A stretch of 13,156 nt of DNA from Microcaldota archaeon (GCA_026414325.1 JAOAJF010000016.1:1-13156); one strand, 5' to 3'. Positions 5,998 through 13,156 are shown, numbered from the stretch's first letter. The notes: generated by a model not told the origin, from the sequence alone. Program-made: numbers and translations.

Positions 5998-7540
5998 AAA
6001 TATAAATGAACCAATAAAAAATGAACAAGAAAGAGTTGAAAAAATAAATATTGGCTTGCAAGGAAAAGAAATAGAGTCATATATTTTCGATAACGATGGA
6101 ATACAGATACTTGCCAAAATTATATACTATCCAAATGATTTTGTATTGCACTACAACATAGTGGTAAAAGGACTTTCAGAAGGGACAAGAATTGTTTTGA
6201 ATAATTTAAGAGGAGAGCTAATAACAACAGTAAAATTAGATGTTACAGATATAATGGATCCAAGAAAAAGAGAGGAAGTAAAAAGAAAGTTTGAATCTAG
6301 AGCAGAGTTTTTATTAGCTAAACATTTTCCAAATTTATCAGAAAGCGATAAAAAAATATTAATAGTTTATCTTATTCAAAATTCTCTTGGATTAGGAGAT
6401 TTAGAAGCCCCCCTACATGATGAAAAATTAGAAGAGATTGTAATAAATTCTTCTAAAGAGCCTGTTTGGGTTTATCATAAAAAATACGGCTGGTGTAAAA
6501 CAAATATTTATATTAAATCAGAAGAAGCAATATATGATTATGCTTCCTTGATAGGAAGAAGAATTGGAAAACAGATAAATATTTTAAATCCTTTAATGGA
6601 TGCTCATCTTTCTAGTGGAGAGAGAGTAAATGCAACACTTTATCCGATTTCTGCTTTTGGAAATACTCTAACCATTAGAAAATTTTCAAAAAATCCTTGG
6701 ACTATTCCTTATCTAATTGAATTAAATTGTATTTCATCTAAGGTAGCAGCTTTGATATGGCTTTGTATTCAAAATGAACTTTCTTTACTAGTAACTGGTG
6801 GTACTGGTTCTGGTAAAACTTCATTTTTGAATGCGATTTCTTGTTTGATACCTGCAAATCAAAGAATTATATCTATTGAAGACACTCGAGAATTGACCTT
6901 ACCTGATTTTTTGCAATGGGTGCCTCTAACCACAAGAGAGCCAAATTCTGAAGGAAGAGGAGAAGTAACAATGTTAGATTTGTTAGTAAACTCTCTGAGA
7001 ATGAGACCAGATAGGATTATTGTTGGTGAGATTAGAAAACAACGAGAAGCAGAGATATTGTTTGAAGCAATGCACACTGGCCATTCGGTATATGCAACAT
7101 TACACGCAGACAATGCTCATGAAACAATAACTAGACTTACAACACCACCAATAAACATACCAATTCAAATGTTAGATTCATTAGCAGGAATAGTTGTACA
7201 ATTTAGGCACAGAAGACTAAATATTAGAAGAACTTTAGAATTTGCAGAAATTCAAAAAGGTGGACAGCCAAATATATTATATCGATGGGATTTGAAAAAA
7301 GATAAATTACTTGAAACTGGAAAAATGACTACGTTAGCAAAAACCCTTAATTTATATTGTGGTATGACTGATCAGGAAATAGAGAAGGATATAGAAGAGA
7401 AAGCAATTATACTAGATTGGATGGTGAAAAAGAAGTATAATGCTGTAAATGAAGTTGGTAAAATTGTTTCTAGCTACTACATCGAGCCAGAAGAAGTATT
7501 GAATGCTGCCAAGAAAAATGCTAATTGGGTGTTTGAATAA
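5990..7540 (+). CDS. Type II/IV secretion-type pilus ATPase (VirB11/TadA/FlaI family)
   Basis: The hexameric cytoplasmic motor that powers pilin assembly. Motifs appear in the expected order: Walker A GGTGSGKT (270-277), Asp box IISIEDTREL (293-302), Walker B RIIVGEIR (342-349, Glu347) and His box HTGHSVYATLHADN (362-375). Upstream, residues 100-235 form the N-terminal domain typical of the TadA/CpaF/FlaI branch (GLGDLEAPLHDEKLEEIVIN at 134-153, LSSGERVNATLYP at 207-219, LTIRKFSKNPWT at 227-238). Residues 1-95 are a variable extension, and residues 445-516 a helical tail after the motor. It overlaps the preceding gene by 8 bases and the next by 1 (TAATG), and two TadC/FlaJ-type genes follow, so it is surely the motor of this machine. 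Whether it assembles, retracts or secretes cannot be told from sequence. FlaI itself is unlikely because no archaellum genes accompany it. Confidence 0.95.
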   Translation: MAENINEPIKNEQERVEKINIGLQGKEIESYIFDNDGIQILAKIIYYPNDFVLHYNIVVKGLSEGTRIVLNNLRGELITTVKLDVTDIMDPRKREEVKRKFESRAEFLLAKHFPNLSESDKKILIVYLIQNSLGLGDLEAPLHDEKLEEIVINSSKEPVWVYHKKYGWCKTNIYIKSEEAIYDYASLIGRRIGKQINILNPLMDAHLSSGERVNATLYPISAFGNTLTIRKFSKNPWTIPYLIELNCISSKVAALIWLCIQNELSLLVTGGTGSGKTSFLNAISCLIPANQRIISIEDTRELTLPDFLQWVPLTTREPNSEGRGEVTMLDLLVNSLRMRPDRIIVGEIRKQREAEILFEAMHTGHSVYATLHADNAHETITRLTTPPINIPIQMLDSLAGIVVQFRHRRLNIRRTLEFAEIQKGGQPNILYRWDLKKDKLLETGKMTTLAKTLNLYCGMTDQEIEKDIEEKAIILDWMVKKKYNAVNEVGKIVSSYYIEPEEVLNAAKKNANWVFE

Positions 7541-8970
7541 TGGCTGAACAAAAAGACCAGATGTTTAGAGATACTGCCATAGATATAGAATTTGAAAAAA
7601 TTTTATTACATGCCAAACAGATAGAAAAAAATTCCTATGCTCCAGACTTAAAAATAGAGGAAGAAAAGGAACAGGATAGACCGATAGAAGAATTAAGTAT
7701 TCCGACATATGAAGAGCTATTAATAAAAATAAAAGGTTTGACTAAAATCGAGCAAAAAGAATTAAAAGCAGCTGACCTAAAAACTACACCTCAAATTGAA
7801 AAACAAATTCAACAATTTACAAAAGTTCAAGTTGAACAACAGAAAGAAAAAGAAGGAGAAGGAGAAAAAACTAAAGAAAAAACTAAAGAAACAACCCTAA
7901 ACCCAGAAATTGAGGCTGCTTATGAAACTGAAAGATTACAAAAGCAAAAACTTAAACAGATTTTAGAAAGGATAAAAAAATCTTCTGCACAAACTGAACA
8001 GAAAATACAGGAACTGCAAGAAACAAAAAAAGAGGATGTTCAAACTCAAAATTTAACTGAAAAAAAAGAAATTAAAGAGATTGAACAGCCGCCTTCAGCT
8101 CCTCCAAAAGATACTCCTCCAAAGGATATCTTTTCAAAATTAGAACAAAAAATTTCTCAAGCCTCAGAAAAAATTTCTTCCGAAAAAGGCAAGGTTGAAA
8201 TAATTAGGATTGGGGAAAACATTGATGAAAAAACTCAAAAGACTCAAACTAGAGCTGTAGTAAGAGGAAGAAAAAAGAAGGGAGATAAAAAAGAAGATAA
8301 AAAAATAGAGAAAGGTCCTCAGAAAGAACAACAAGAAAAAGAGGGTCAGCTTGAGGAAGAAGAGCCGAGTGTTCCAATAATAAGACCAAAGAAGGGCCTC
8401 ACTCTTTCAAGCACAAAAAAAGTAGAACAGCCAACCCTGGAAATAAAAAAAGAAGATAAAAAGAATATAGATTATGACCTTGCACAACAAAAACAAAAAG
8501 ATGAAAAAGCTCAATCCACTAACATTAAACAAACTAAAGCTGAAAGTGAAGAGCAACCAGTATTTATAAATAACAATCTTGCTAAGAAGTTAGGGCTAAA
8601 AGAGCAAAAAAGAAAAGTAACTGTTACTAAGCTCTTAGAAGAAGAGCAAGAAGAAAATGAAGAAACTCCGGACGAATTACTAAAATCTAAACCTCTAGAG
8701 CTTTCAAAAGAAGCAGAAGAATTGTTAGAAGGAAAAAAAGAGAAAACTGCTGAGAAAGAGGCCCCCCAAGAGGTATATGTTGCTTATGCAAAGGAGCATA
8801 TTCCATGGCTTTATGATATATATAAAATAGGCGCAATAACCTTTGATGAATTTAAAGAAAAAGTGAAAGAAAAAATGGCTAATCAAGAAAATGAGAACGA
8901 GCCTAATGATAAAGAGGAAAAAACAAAAATTAATGAGACTGATTCGAAAATAAAAAAGTTTAAAAAATAA
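7540..8970 (+). CDS. Disordered E/K/Q-rich 476-residue protein with a SHOCT-like C-terminal segment
   Basis: I do not recognise a full-length family. Most of the protein is low-complexity Glu, Lys and Gln with Pro-rich breaks (QPPSAPPKDTPPKD at 183-196), has no cysteine and no membrane segment, and is probably disordered with coiled-coil stretches (about 120-165). One compact segment near the end, IPWLYDIYKIGAITFDEFKE (421-440), fits the SHOCT pattern (hydrophobic helix, G-x-I/L-T, then EF-x-x-K), a short helical hairpin found in oligomerising or tethering proteins. The start ATG at 7540 shares its A with the ATPase stop, so the two are translated together. Its place between motor and platform genes suggests a flexible tether or adaptor, but that is inference from context. 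It shares its general charge character with the 628-residue protein, though I see no clear alignment between them. Confidence 0.78.
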   Translation: MAEQKDQMFRDTAIDIEFEKILLHAKQIEKNSYAPDLKIEEEKEQDRPIEELSIPTYEELLIKIKGLTKIEQKELKAADLKTTPQIEKQIQQFTKVQVEQQKEKEGEGEKTKEKTKETTLNPEIEAAYETERLQKQKLKQILERIKKSSAQTEQKIQELQETKKEDVQTQNLTEKKEIKEIEQPPSAPPKDTPPKDIFSKLEQKISQASEKISSEKGKVEIIRIGENIDEKTQKTQTRAVVRGRKKKGDKKEDKKIEKGPQKEQQEKEGQLEEEEPSVPIIRPKKGLTLSSTKKVEQPTLEIKKEDKKNIDYDLAQQKQKDEKAQSTNIKQTKAESEEQPVFINNNLAKKLGLKEQKRKVTVTKLLEEEQEENEETPDELLKSKPLELSKEAEELLEGKKEKTAEKEAPQEVYVAYAKEHIPWLYDIYKIGAITFDEFKEKVKEKMANQENENEPNDKEEKTKINETDSKIKKFKK

Positions 8971-8997
8971 GCCAATGTTAAAGCATAAGGGAAGAAC

Positions 8998-9930
8998 ATG
9001 GTAGAGAAAAAAGTTGAAGGAAAAGAAACTAAAAAATTCAAAGAGGTAGCCCCCACTCCTCTTACAATACCATATAGAGAGATAAAGGAAACAAAAACCC
9101 AGCCTTTTTTAGCTTATCTAGCAAATCTTTATCCAAATTTAAAAAAAGAGCTTAAAATCGCCTCGATAAACAAAGAGCCTGAAGACTTTATAAAAGATGG
9201 AATAATTTTTTCGTTTTTTTTGGCAACTTTCATTTCTTTATCTACATTATACATCTTTCTTGAACTAAAAATGGATATTGGTTTTATTGTATTTTCATTT
9301 CTATTTTCATTTGTACTAACAATGTGGTTAGGTTTTTATACTCATCTTTATAAGCCAAGATTAATAATAAAACAAAAAGAAAGAAAAATCGATAAAGAAC
9401 TTGTTTTTTGTGGTAGGCATCTACTGATAGAACTTAGAGCAGGAATGACTTTGTTTGATGCTTTAGTAGGAGTTTCTCAGGGATATGGAGAGGTATCTGA
9501 AGAATTCAAAAAAATTACAGAAAAAATAACTTTAGGAGTACCTGCAACAGTAGCTATTTTTGAAGTAGCACAACAAACACCTTCTACATATTTAAAAAGG
9601 GTTTTGCTTCAACTTGCAAATACCCTTACCTCAGGAGCAGATATTGCAGATTCTCTAGAAGCAGTACTTGATCAAATTTCTCAAGAACAAATAATAAAGT
9701 TAAAAGAATATGGGCAAAAATTAAATCCTTTAGCAATGTTTTATATGGTATTTGGTATAATATTACCATCCATTGGAATTACATTTGCAATTATTGTTTT
9801 TTCTTTGTTGGGCTCTGGAATAGGAATTACTGGAGGAAACCTAATGTTTGCACTAACAGCTTTTGTACTCACAATTCAATTTGTATTTATTACTATGGCT
9901 GAAAATAGCAGACCAGCCTTTTATGTCTAA
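8998..9930 (+). CDS. TadC/FlaJ-type inner-membrane platform protein, first copy
   Basis: A type II secretion F-domain membrane protein that seats the ATPase and the growing pilus. Residues 1-65 are charged and cytoplasmic. Membrane segments fall near 67-88 and 95-115, then a cytoplasmic helical F domain (about 130-240) with ELRAGMTLFDALVGVSQGYG (145-164) and ANTLTSGADIADSLEAVLDQ (207-226), then two more membrane segments near 245-270 and 281-300. The G-M-T-L/I and SGADIADSLE-type motifs are hallmarks of the TadB/TadC family. It is short (310 residues), with a single F domain, so it probably pairs with the next gene as TadB does with TadC. The gap before it is 27 bases with a weak AAGGGAAG ribosome site (8983-8990). 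Confidence 0.9.
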   Translation: MVEKKVEGKETKKFKEVAPTPLTIPYREIKETKTQPFLAYLANLYPNLKKELKIASINKEPEDFIKDGIIFSFFLATFISLSTLYIFLELKMDIGFIVFSFLFSFVLTMWLGFYTHLYKPRLIIKQKERKIDKELVFCGRHLLIELRAGMTLFDALVGVSQGYGEVSEEFKKITEKITLGVPATVAIFEVAQQTPSTYLKRVLLQLANTLTSGADIADSLEAVLDQISQEQIIKLKEYGQKLNPLAMFYMVFGIILPSIGITFAIIVFSLLGSGIGITGGNLMFALTAFVLTIQFVFITMAENSRPAFYV

Positions 9931-9951
9931 AAAATATGAGAGGGAATTAAG

Positions 9952-11028
9952 ATGGCTGAAGACATTTATGAAAATATTGGTAAAATATTTGGAAAAGATT
10001 TTATTGACTATTTAGAAATAATGTTAAAACAAGCTGGATTTAATTTCTCTCCTCTGAAGATGGCCGGAGGACTATTGGTTATTTCTATCTTGCTCACTAC
10101 TGGATTTTTTTCATTAGCAAGTGGTAACAGCATTATCAAAAATAATTTATACAAATTTTTGTTAATTGTAGCAAGTCCGATAATAATCTTAGATCAGATT
10201 TATTATTATATTGCTGCATTTTTATTAGCAGCTTTCTTTGGAGTTAGTATTACTTTCTCAATTAGCTATGTGTTATTAAAACTTTCTAGTGATGATAGAA
10301 AAAATAAAGTTGAAGAAGTTTTTCCAGATTTCTTAGTTTTAGCTGCTGCAAATTGTAGGGCAGGTATGACAATAGACCAGGCTTTATGGAATGCTGCTAA
10401 ACCAGAATTTGGGCTTTTGGCAAAAGAAATTCAAATAGTTGCAAAAAAAAGTTTTGCTGGCGAGCCTTTTGAAAATGCAATAGAGCACTTATCAAAGAGT
10501 TTTAATTCTCGAATAGTAAGCAGAGCAGTTTCATTAATAAAACAAGGAATGGCTGCAGGAAGTGAGATTGCTTTAATATTGGAAAAAACAGCTCAGGATT
10601 GTAGAGAGATGCAGATAATAAAAAAAGATATAAGTTCTTCTTTAGTCATATATATGATTTTTATTGGTTTTGCTGCAGCTATAGGAACACCGTTTTTATA
10701 TTCAGTAGCAACAAAATTAGTATATTTGATGGAGGATGTTTTTAGTAGTCTTCCTATAACAAATCTAAGCTCTTTGGCTGGATTTTCTTCTTCTTTTATA
10801 AAACCAAAACCTCCAATTATTAGTTATGGAGAATTTTCTCTTTTTGTTTTTATTATGATAATAATTACTTCTCTTAGTGGCTCTATTTTGATGGGAATAA
10901 TAACTAAAGGAAACAAAACCGAGGGATTAAAGTACTTTCCCTTTATTTTATTAATTGCCTTTTGCTTATATTTTGCTATTAATTTTGCTTTAGATGTATT
11001 TGTTGGCTCTCTAGGAGCACTTAGATAG
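9952..11028 (+). CDS. TadC/FlaJ-type inner-membrane platform protein, second copy
   Basis: A second F-domain platform protein, clearly diverged from the first. A short soluble start (1-35) is followed by hydrophobic segments near 37-56, 68-85 and 87-109, and a cytoplasmic F domain (about 118-228) with FPDFLVLAAANCRAGMTIDQ (124-143) and LIKQGMAAGSEIALILEKTA (195-214). Further segments lie near 229-255, 293-316 and 327-350. Between 256 and 290 is a Ser/Pro-rich loop that probably faces outside. The AGMTxxxAL and G.EIA..L motifs match those in the first copy, so the pair likely forms a heteromeric platform. A good ribosome site GAGAGGG (9938-9944) lies seven bases before the ATG. The gene ends 52 bases before the pilin gene. 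Confidence 0.9.
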   Translation: MAEDIYENIGKIFGKDFIDYLEIMLKQAGFNFSPLKMAGGLLVISILLTTGFFSLASGNSIIKNNLYKFLLIVASPIIILDQIYYYIAAFLLAAFFGVSITFSISYVLLKLSSDDRKNKVEEVFPDFLVLAAANCRAGMTIDQALWNAAKPEFGLLAKEIQIVAKKSFAGEPFENAIEHLSKSFNSRIVSRAVSLIKQGMAAGSEIALILEKTAQDCREMQIIKKDISSSLVIYMIFIGFAAAIGTPFLYSVATKLVYLMEDVFSSLPITNLSSLAGFSSSFIKPKPPIISYGEFSLFVFIMIIITSLSGSILMGIITKGNKTEGLKYFPFILLIAFCLYFAINFALDVFVGSLGALR

Positions 11029-11033
11029 ATAAA

Positions 11034-11041
11034 TTTAAATA
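11034..11041 (+). promoter_or_regulatory. Candidate TATA box for the pilin gene
   Basis: TTTAAATA lies just after the stop of the second platform gene. It predicts a start site near 11064 and a leader of about 17 bases that keeps the Shine-Dalgarno. A separate promoter would let the pilin be made in excess over the machinery, as pilus assembly requires. No proof beyond sequence and spacing. Confidence 0.4.
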
Positions 11042-11047
11042 ATTAAT

Positions 11048-11057
11048 GTTAATTAAC
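11048..11057. repeat. Perfect 10-base palindrome upstream of the pilin gene
   Basis: GTTAATTAAC is a perfect inverted repeat lying between the candidate pilin TATA box and the predicted transcription start, a position where an archaeal repressor could block initiation. It is short and AT-rich, so chance is a real alternative. Confidence 0.3.
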
Positions 11058-11069
11058 AAATATGAAAAA

Positions 11070-11077
11070 GAGGTGAT
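11070..11077 (+). promoter_or_regulatory. Near-perfect Shine-Dalgarno that decides the TTG start of the pilin
   Basis: GAGGTGAT is complementary over eight bases to the usual archaeal 16S 3' end (AUCACCUC). It sits three bases before TTG 11081. With the class III signal peptide starting directly after, it fixes TTG as the start codon; no in-frame ATG lies upstream of the signal peptide. Confidence 0.75.
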
Positions 11078-11080
11078 AAA

Positions 11081-11554
11081 TTGACAAAAAAAGGACAGAG
11101 CGCTATGGAATACTTAATGACTTATGGCTGGGCAATCTTGATTATTGCAATAATTTTTGCAATACTCTTTATTTACATTCGACCAGCTGCTTCTCCAGAG
11201 ATGTGTACCTCAAAAGCTCAGATGTTTGCTTGTGAAGGTCTAAGGATAGTGGATGAAAAATTATATGTAAAAATAACTAACGGCTATCCAAAGGCTTTGA
11301 CTATAAATGGAATTGCCTGTGCTCAAGCAGGAACTTCTCCTTCAGAAGCAACTTATCAGACAGTAGCTAATAAAGAAGTTGGTAGTGGAGGATATATAAA
11401 AGATATATGGGACAGTAGTTCCATAACTTGTAAAGGTGCAAAAAAAGGTTCTATGTACAATGGAGTGATATATATCAAATATAAAGAGATTGATGCACCA
11501 GCTGCAGTCCCTGAAAAGATTGCCGAGATAATTATTGCTACAAACCCACAATAA
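11081..11554 (+). CDS. Type IV pilin-like protein with archaeal class III signal peptide
   Basis: The structural subunit, or major pilin, of the machine encoded upstream. The start reads MTKKGQSAMEYLMTYGWAIL, matching the archaeal prepilin rule: a short basic leader, cleavage expected between Gly5 and Gln6, then Q-x-x-x-E with Glu10 and an uninterrupted hydrophobic helix to about residue 33. FlaK/PibD/EppA-type peptidases cut such leaders; none is encoded in the window. The mature protein would be about 152 residues, with a beta-rich outer domain holding four cysteines (42, 51, 80, 117) that could form two disulphides. Translation starts at TTG behind a strong ribosome site, and the gene has a candidate promoter of its own after a 52-base gap. 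It could be a major or a minor pilin; no paralogue is nearby to compare. Confidence 0.92.
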   Translation: MTKKGQSAMEYLMTYGWAILIIAIIFAILFIYIRPAASPEMCTSKAQMFACEGLRIVDEKLYVKITNGYPKALTINGIACAQAGTSPSEATYQTVANKEVGSGGYIKDIWDSSSITCKGAKKGSMYNGVIYIKYKEIDAPAAVPEKIAEIIIATNPQ

Positions 11555-11565
11555 AGAATTAAGAA

Positions 11566-11590
11566 TTTTTTATTTTTTTATTTTATTTTT
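11566..11590 (+). terminator. Oligo-T terminator after the pilin gene
   Basis: T runs of six, seven, four and five bases follow the pilin stop within 12-36 bases, with no GC-rich hairpin. This is the usual archaeal intrinsic terminator and closes the operon before the convergent PrsW gene. The opposite strand is A-rich here, so the site would not stop transcription of the convergent gene. Confidence 0.65.
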
Positions 11591-11621
11591 CTTATTTATT
11601 TTCGCTTATTTTTTCAAAGGT

Positions 11622-13100
11622 TTATTTAGATTTTATTTTATTTAATTCATAATACTTTTTATCAATAGTTGCAAATAATAATAAGACTAAGCTTAGGCCG
11701 ATGGCTAATAAAGAAATGGTTGGATTATACTCAAAAAGATAAAAGCCTGAGTTAATACTTTTTATACCATCCAAAGAAGAGGAAATATTAAATAAAGAGT
11801 GTAAAACCACTGCGAAAAGCAGAGAATTGAAAAAAATAGCTAGACTAAAGCCTTTGAAAAAGTGTTCCTTTAGCCAAAAGAAGATAAAACCAAAAATAGA
11901 GCTAAAGGAGCTGTGAGACAAAAATCCAAAAATTGTTCTATAAATAATTAATGAGGCCCAGCTAAATTCTCCAATTGCTAAAAGAGTTGGATTAGAAGAG
12001 AAAACAAAAAAGTTTTCTATAAATGCAAAGCCAAAGCCAATAGTTAGGCCAACAAATAAACCATCCAAGGCTCTAAAATCTTCTTTGTTATATAAAAAGA
12101 AAATACCTAAACCTTTTAAAAATTCTTCAATAGCAGGGAGAATAAAGCAAACTACAAAAAATATTGGGAGGGCAAAATTAGAAGAGGACACCAATAAAGA
12201 ATTTATACTTAAAGCTATTGATGCACTAAAGACACCCCAAACAAACCCACCAATCAGATATCTAAAAGATAGTCTTTGTATTATTAAAGAATAAAGCCAT
12301 ATTAGAGAAAAAAATAGAACAGCTACCAAAAGGCAAAATAAAAATGAAAGCAAAAGCACCACTGCTGAAACCTTCAAGAGTTTGAAAACAAAATTAAAAA
12401 TCAGGGCAGAAATAAGAATATAAATAAACCAAAAAATAGGACTAGAAACAAAAATTTGAAATGAAAATTTTTTTGTATCATATAATAAAAAGTTAAATAA
12501 AGTTAATTTTTTGGACTTATGAAGAAAGTAAAAGTTAAGTACTGCGATTAAAGAAATTAAAAGTAGGATTAAAACCCCACCCAGCGGTATCAAAAATCTC
12601 GAGTTGTTTAAAATTTCTAAATATTTGCCTTTTTCGTATTCAGACCAGTCTTGAACTACATCAAAATAAAAACCTAAATCAGCAATATAACCTTTTGCTA
12701 AAATAGCATAACTATTTTTAACTATTTTTTGATTGTGATAATCTGCTATAATGTAGTATTTAAATACTGATTTTTTGTTTTTTGGTGCAACACCTAAGAT
12801 TTGCTCTAGTTCGTAGCCTTCGTCAGTTTTTGAATAAAGATAAATTATAAGATCTTTATCATAATCATTAAAAATAGTTATAGATATGTTTATGGTGGAG
12901 GGTGAGGCTACCAATTTGGCTGGTTCTATTTTTATCTCGTGTTTTAAACCATAGGAAAAATCTAATTTTTTTAGGTTTTGAAGCTGCTGTTGATTATCCT
13001 CTTCTATAGAAGCAGGAAAAATAAAGTTAAAACAAAAAATAAGAAAAAATATAAAATAAATTTTTGAAAATTTATGACTACAATACTTTGTTAGCTGCAA
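11622..13100 (-). CDS. PrsW-type intramembrane protease with secreted N-terminal domain
   Basis: A multi-pass membrane protein of the PrsW (peptidase M82) family, which in Bacillus cuts a membrane anti-sigma factor; archaeal substrates are unknown. Key motifs are PAIEEFLKG (322-330, Glu325-Glu326 and Lys329), GFGFAFIEN (355-363, Glu362), LSHSSF (394-399, His396) and VVLHSLFN (431-438, His434), the E-E-x-x-K, E and His pattern of the family. Residues 12-30 are a signal peptide or first membrane helix. Residues about 50-160 look like an extracellular beta domain (INISITIFNDYDKDLIIYLY at 70-89). A membrane helix spans 169-194 and eight or so more follow to 478. At 492 residues it is longer than simple PrsW proteins because of this front domain. 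The start is TTG, supported by GAGGG six bases upstream; no ATG lies in frame before the signal peptide. It converges on the pilus operon. Confidence 0.85.
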   Translation of the reverse strand: MQLTKYCSHKFSKIYFIFFLIFCFNFIFPASIEEDNQQQLQNLKKLDFSYGLKHEIKIEPAKLVASPSTINISITIFNDYDKDLIIYLYSKTDEGYELEQILGVAPKNKKSVFKYYIIADYHNQKIVKNSYAILAKGYIADLGFYFDVVQDWSEYEKGKYLEILNNSRFLIPLGGVLILLLISLIAVLNFYFLHKSKKLTLFNFLLYDTKKFSFQIFVSSPIFWFIYILISALIFNFVFKLLKVSAVVLLLSFLFCLLVAVLFFSLIWLYSLIIQRLSFRYLIGGFVWGVFSASIALSINSLLVSSSNFALPIFFVVCFILPAIEEFLKGLGIFFLYNKEDFRALDGLFVGLTIGFGFAFIENFFVFSSNPTLLAIGEFSWASLIIYRTIFGFLSHSSFSSIFGFIFFWLKEHFFKGFSLAIFFNSLLFAVVLHSLFNISSSLDGIKSINSGFYLFEYNPTISLLAIGLSLVLLLFATIDKKYYELNKIKSK

Positions 13101-13106
13101 GCTCTT

Positions 13107-13111
13107 CCCTC
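13107..13111 (-). promoter_or_regulatory. Ribosome binding site supporting the TTG start of the PrsW gene
   Basis: On the minus strand GAGGG lies six bases before TTG 13100. The signal-peptide-like sequence begins directly after this start, and no better start exists in frame. Confidence 0.5.
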
Positions 13112-13156
13112 TTTTTTAGTTTTTTGAAACAGCTACTGTAGCTCTACTGGGCTGAG

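Noticed and set aside
11062..11076. Tiny reading frame ATG AAA AAG AGG TGA overlapping the pilin ribosome site
   Set aside because: Four codons, no ribosome site of its own, and it lies in the short leader; most likely chance.
4111..11554. Calling the operon an archaellum
   Set aside because: No FlaH, FlaF, FlaG or multiple archaellins are present, and two platform proteins fit a Tad/pilus-type system better.
12085..12294. 69-codon open frame on the plus strand inside the PrsW gene
   Set aside because: Antisense to the conserved PrsW catalytic region, no ribosome site, no recognisable protein; a shadow of the real gene.
13131..13143. Inverted repeat AGCTACTGTAGCT near the right edge
   Set aside because: Short, next to the window end and without context; could be part of coding sequence or chance. 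No tRNA fold could be built around it.
13116..13156. Possible C-terminal end of another minus-strand gene (reading QPSRATVAVSKN then stop at 13116) at the window edge
   Set aside because: Only 13 codons are visible, a second frame also gives a plausible short end, and no family can be recognised.
1..13156. Insertion sequences, integrases, attachment sites or CRISPR arrays
   Set aside because: No transposase or integrase motifs, no direct repeats of useful length and no regularly spaced repeats were seen.

Overview
The window looks archaeal: it is very AT-rich, TATA-like boxes lie at archaeal spacing upstream of starts, there is a C/D box guide RNA, and a type IV pilus/archaellum-type operon ends in a pilin with an archaeal class III signal peptide. 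Small compact genes, low GC and this style of pilin suit a DPANN-type archaeon (Woesearchaeota, Pacearchaeota or Nanoarchaeota-like). That placement is inference; no rRNA or other marker is present.

Layout. (1) 1-1159, minus strand: the start of a glucose-1-phosphate cytidylyltransferase gene (rfbF-like, cut by the window edge), preceded by an unrecognised 279-residue protein with a faint metal-hydrolase-like residue pattern. (2) 1250-3946, plus strand: a UvrD/AddA-type helicase fused to a C-terminal PD-(D/E)XK nuclease. (3) 3947-4110: a gap holding, on the minus strand, a C/D box sRNA that is too short to appear as an ORF. Its D guide points to the nucleotide equivalent to 16S C1402 (E. coli numbering). 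A symmetric TATA box in the same gap is placed to serve both the sRNA and the operon that follows. (4) 4111-11554, plus strand: a compact pilus/secretion operon. Its order is a 628-residue E/K-rich cytosolic protein, a VirB11/TadA/FlaI-type ATPase, a 476-residue disordered protein with a SHOCT-like C-terminal segment, two different TadC/FlaJ-type membrane proteins, and a pilin. (5) 11622-13100, minus strand and convergent: a PrsW-type intramembrane protease with a secreted N-terminal domain.

How the genes fit together. The ATPase, the two platform proteins and the pilin are the core of an archaeal pilus machine. The two large charged proteins around the ATPase have no family I recognise and are the most likely new components. 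No prepilin peptidase and no archaellum-specific genes (FlaH, FlaF, FlaG, archaellins) lie in the window, so it should be called a pilus-like system of unknown function, not an archaellum. The sugar-nucleotide gene and the PrsW protease both point to cell-surface biology, but a functional link to the pilus is only inferred from proximity.

Initiation differs between regions. The first three genes lack Shine-Dalgarno sites and have TATA-like boxes close to the start, as in leaderless or short-leader transcripts. Most pilus-operon genes and the PrsW gene have purine-rich Shine-Dalgarno sites, and two genes start with TTG.
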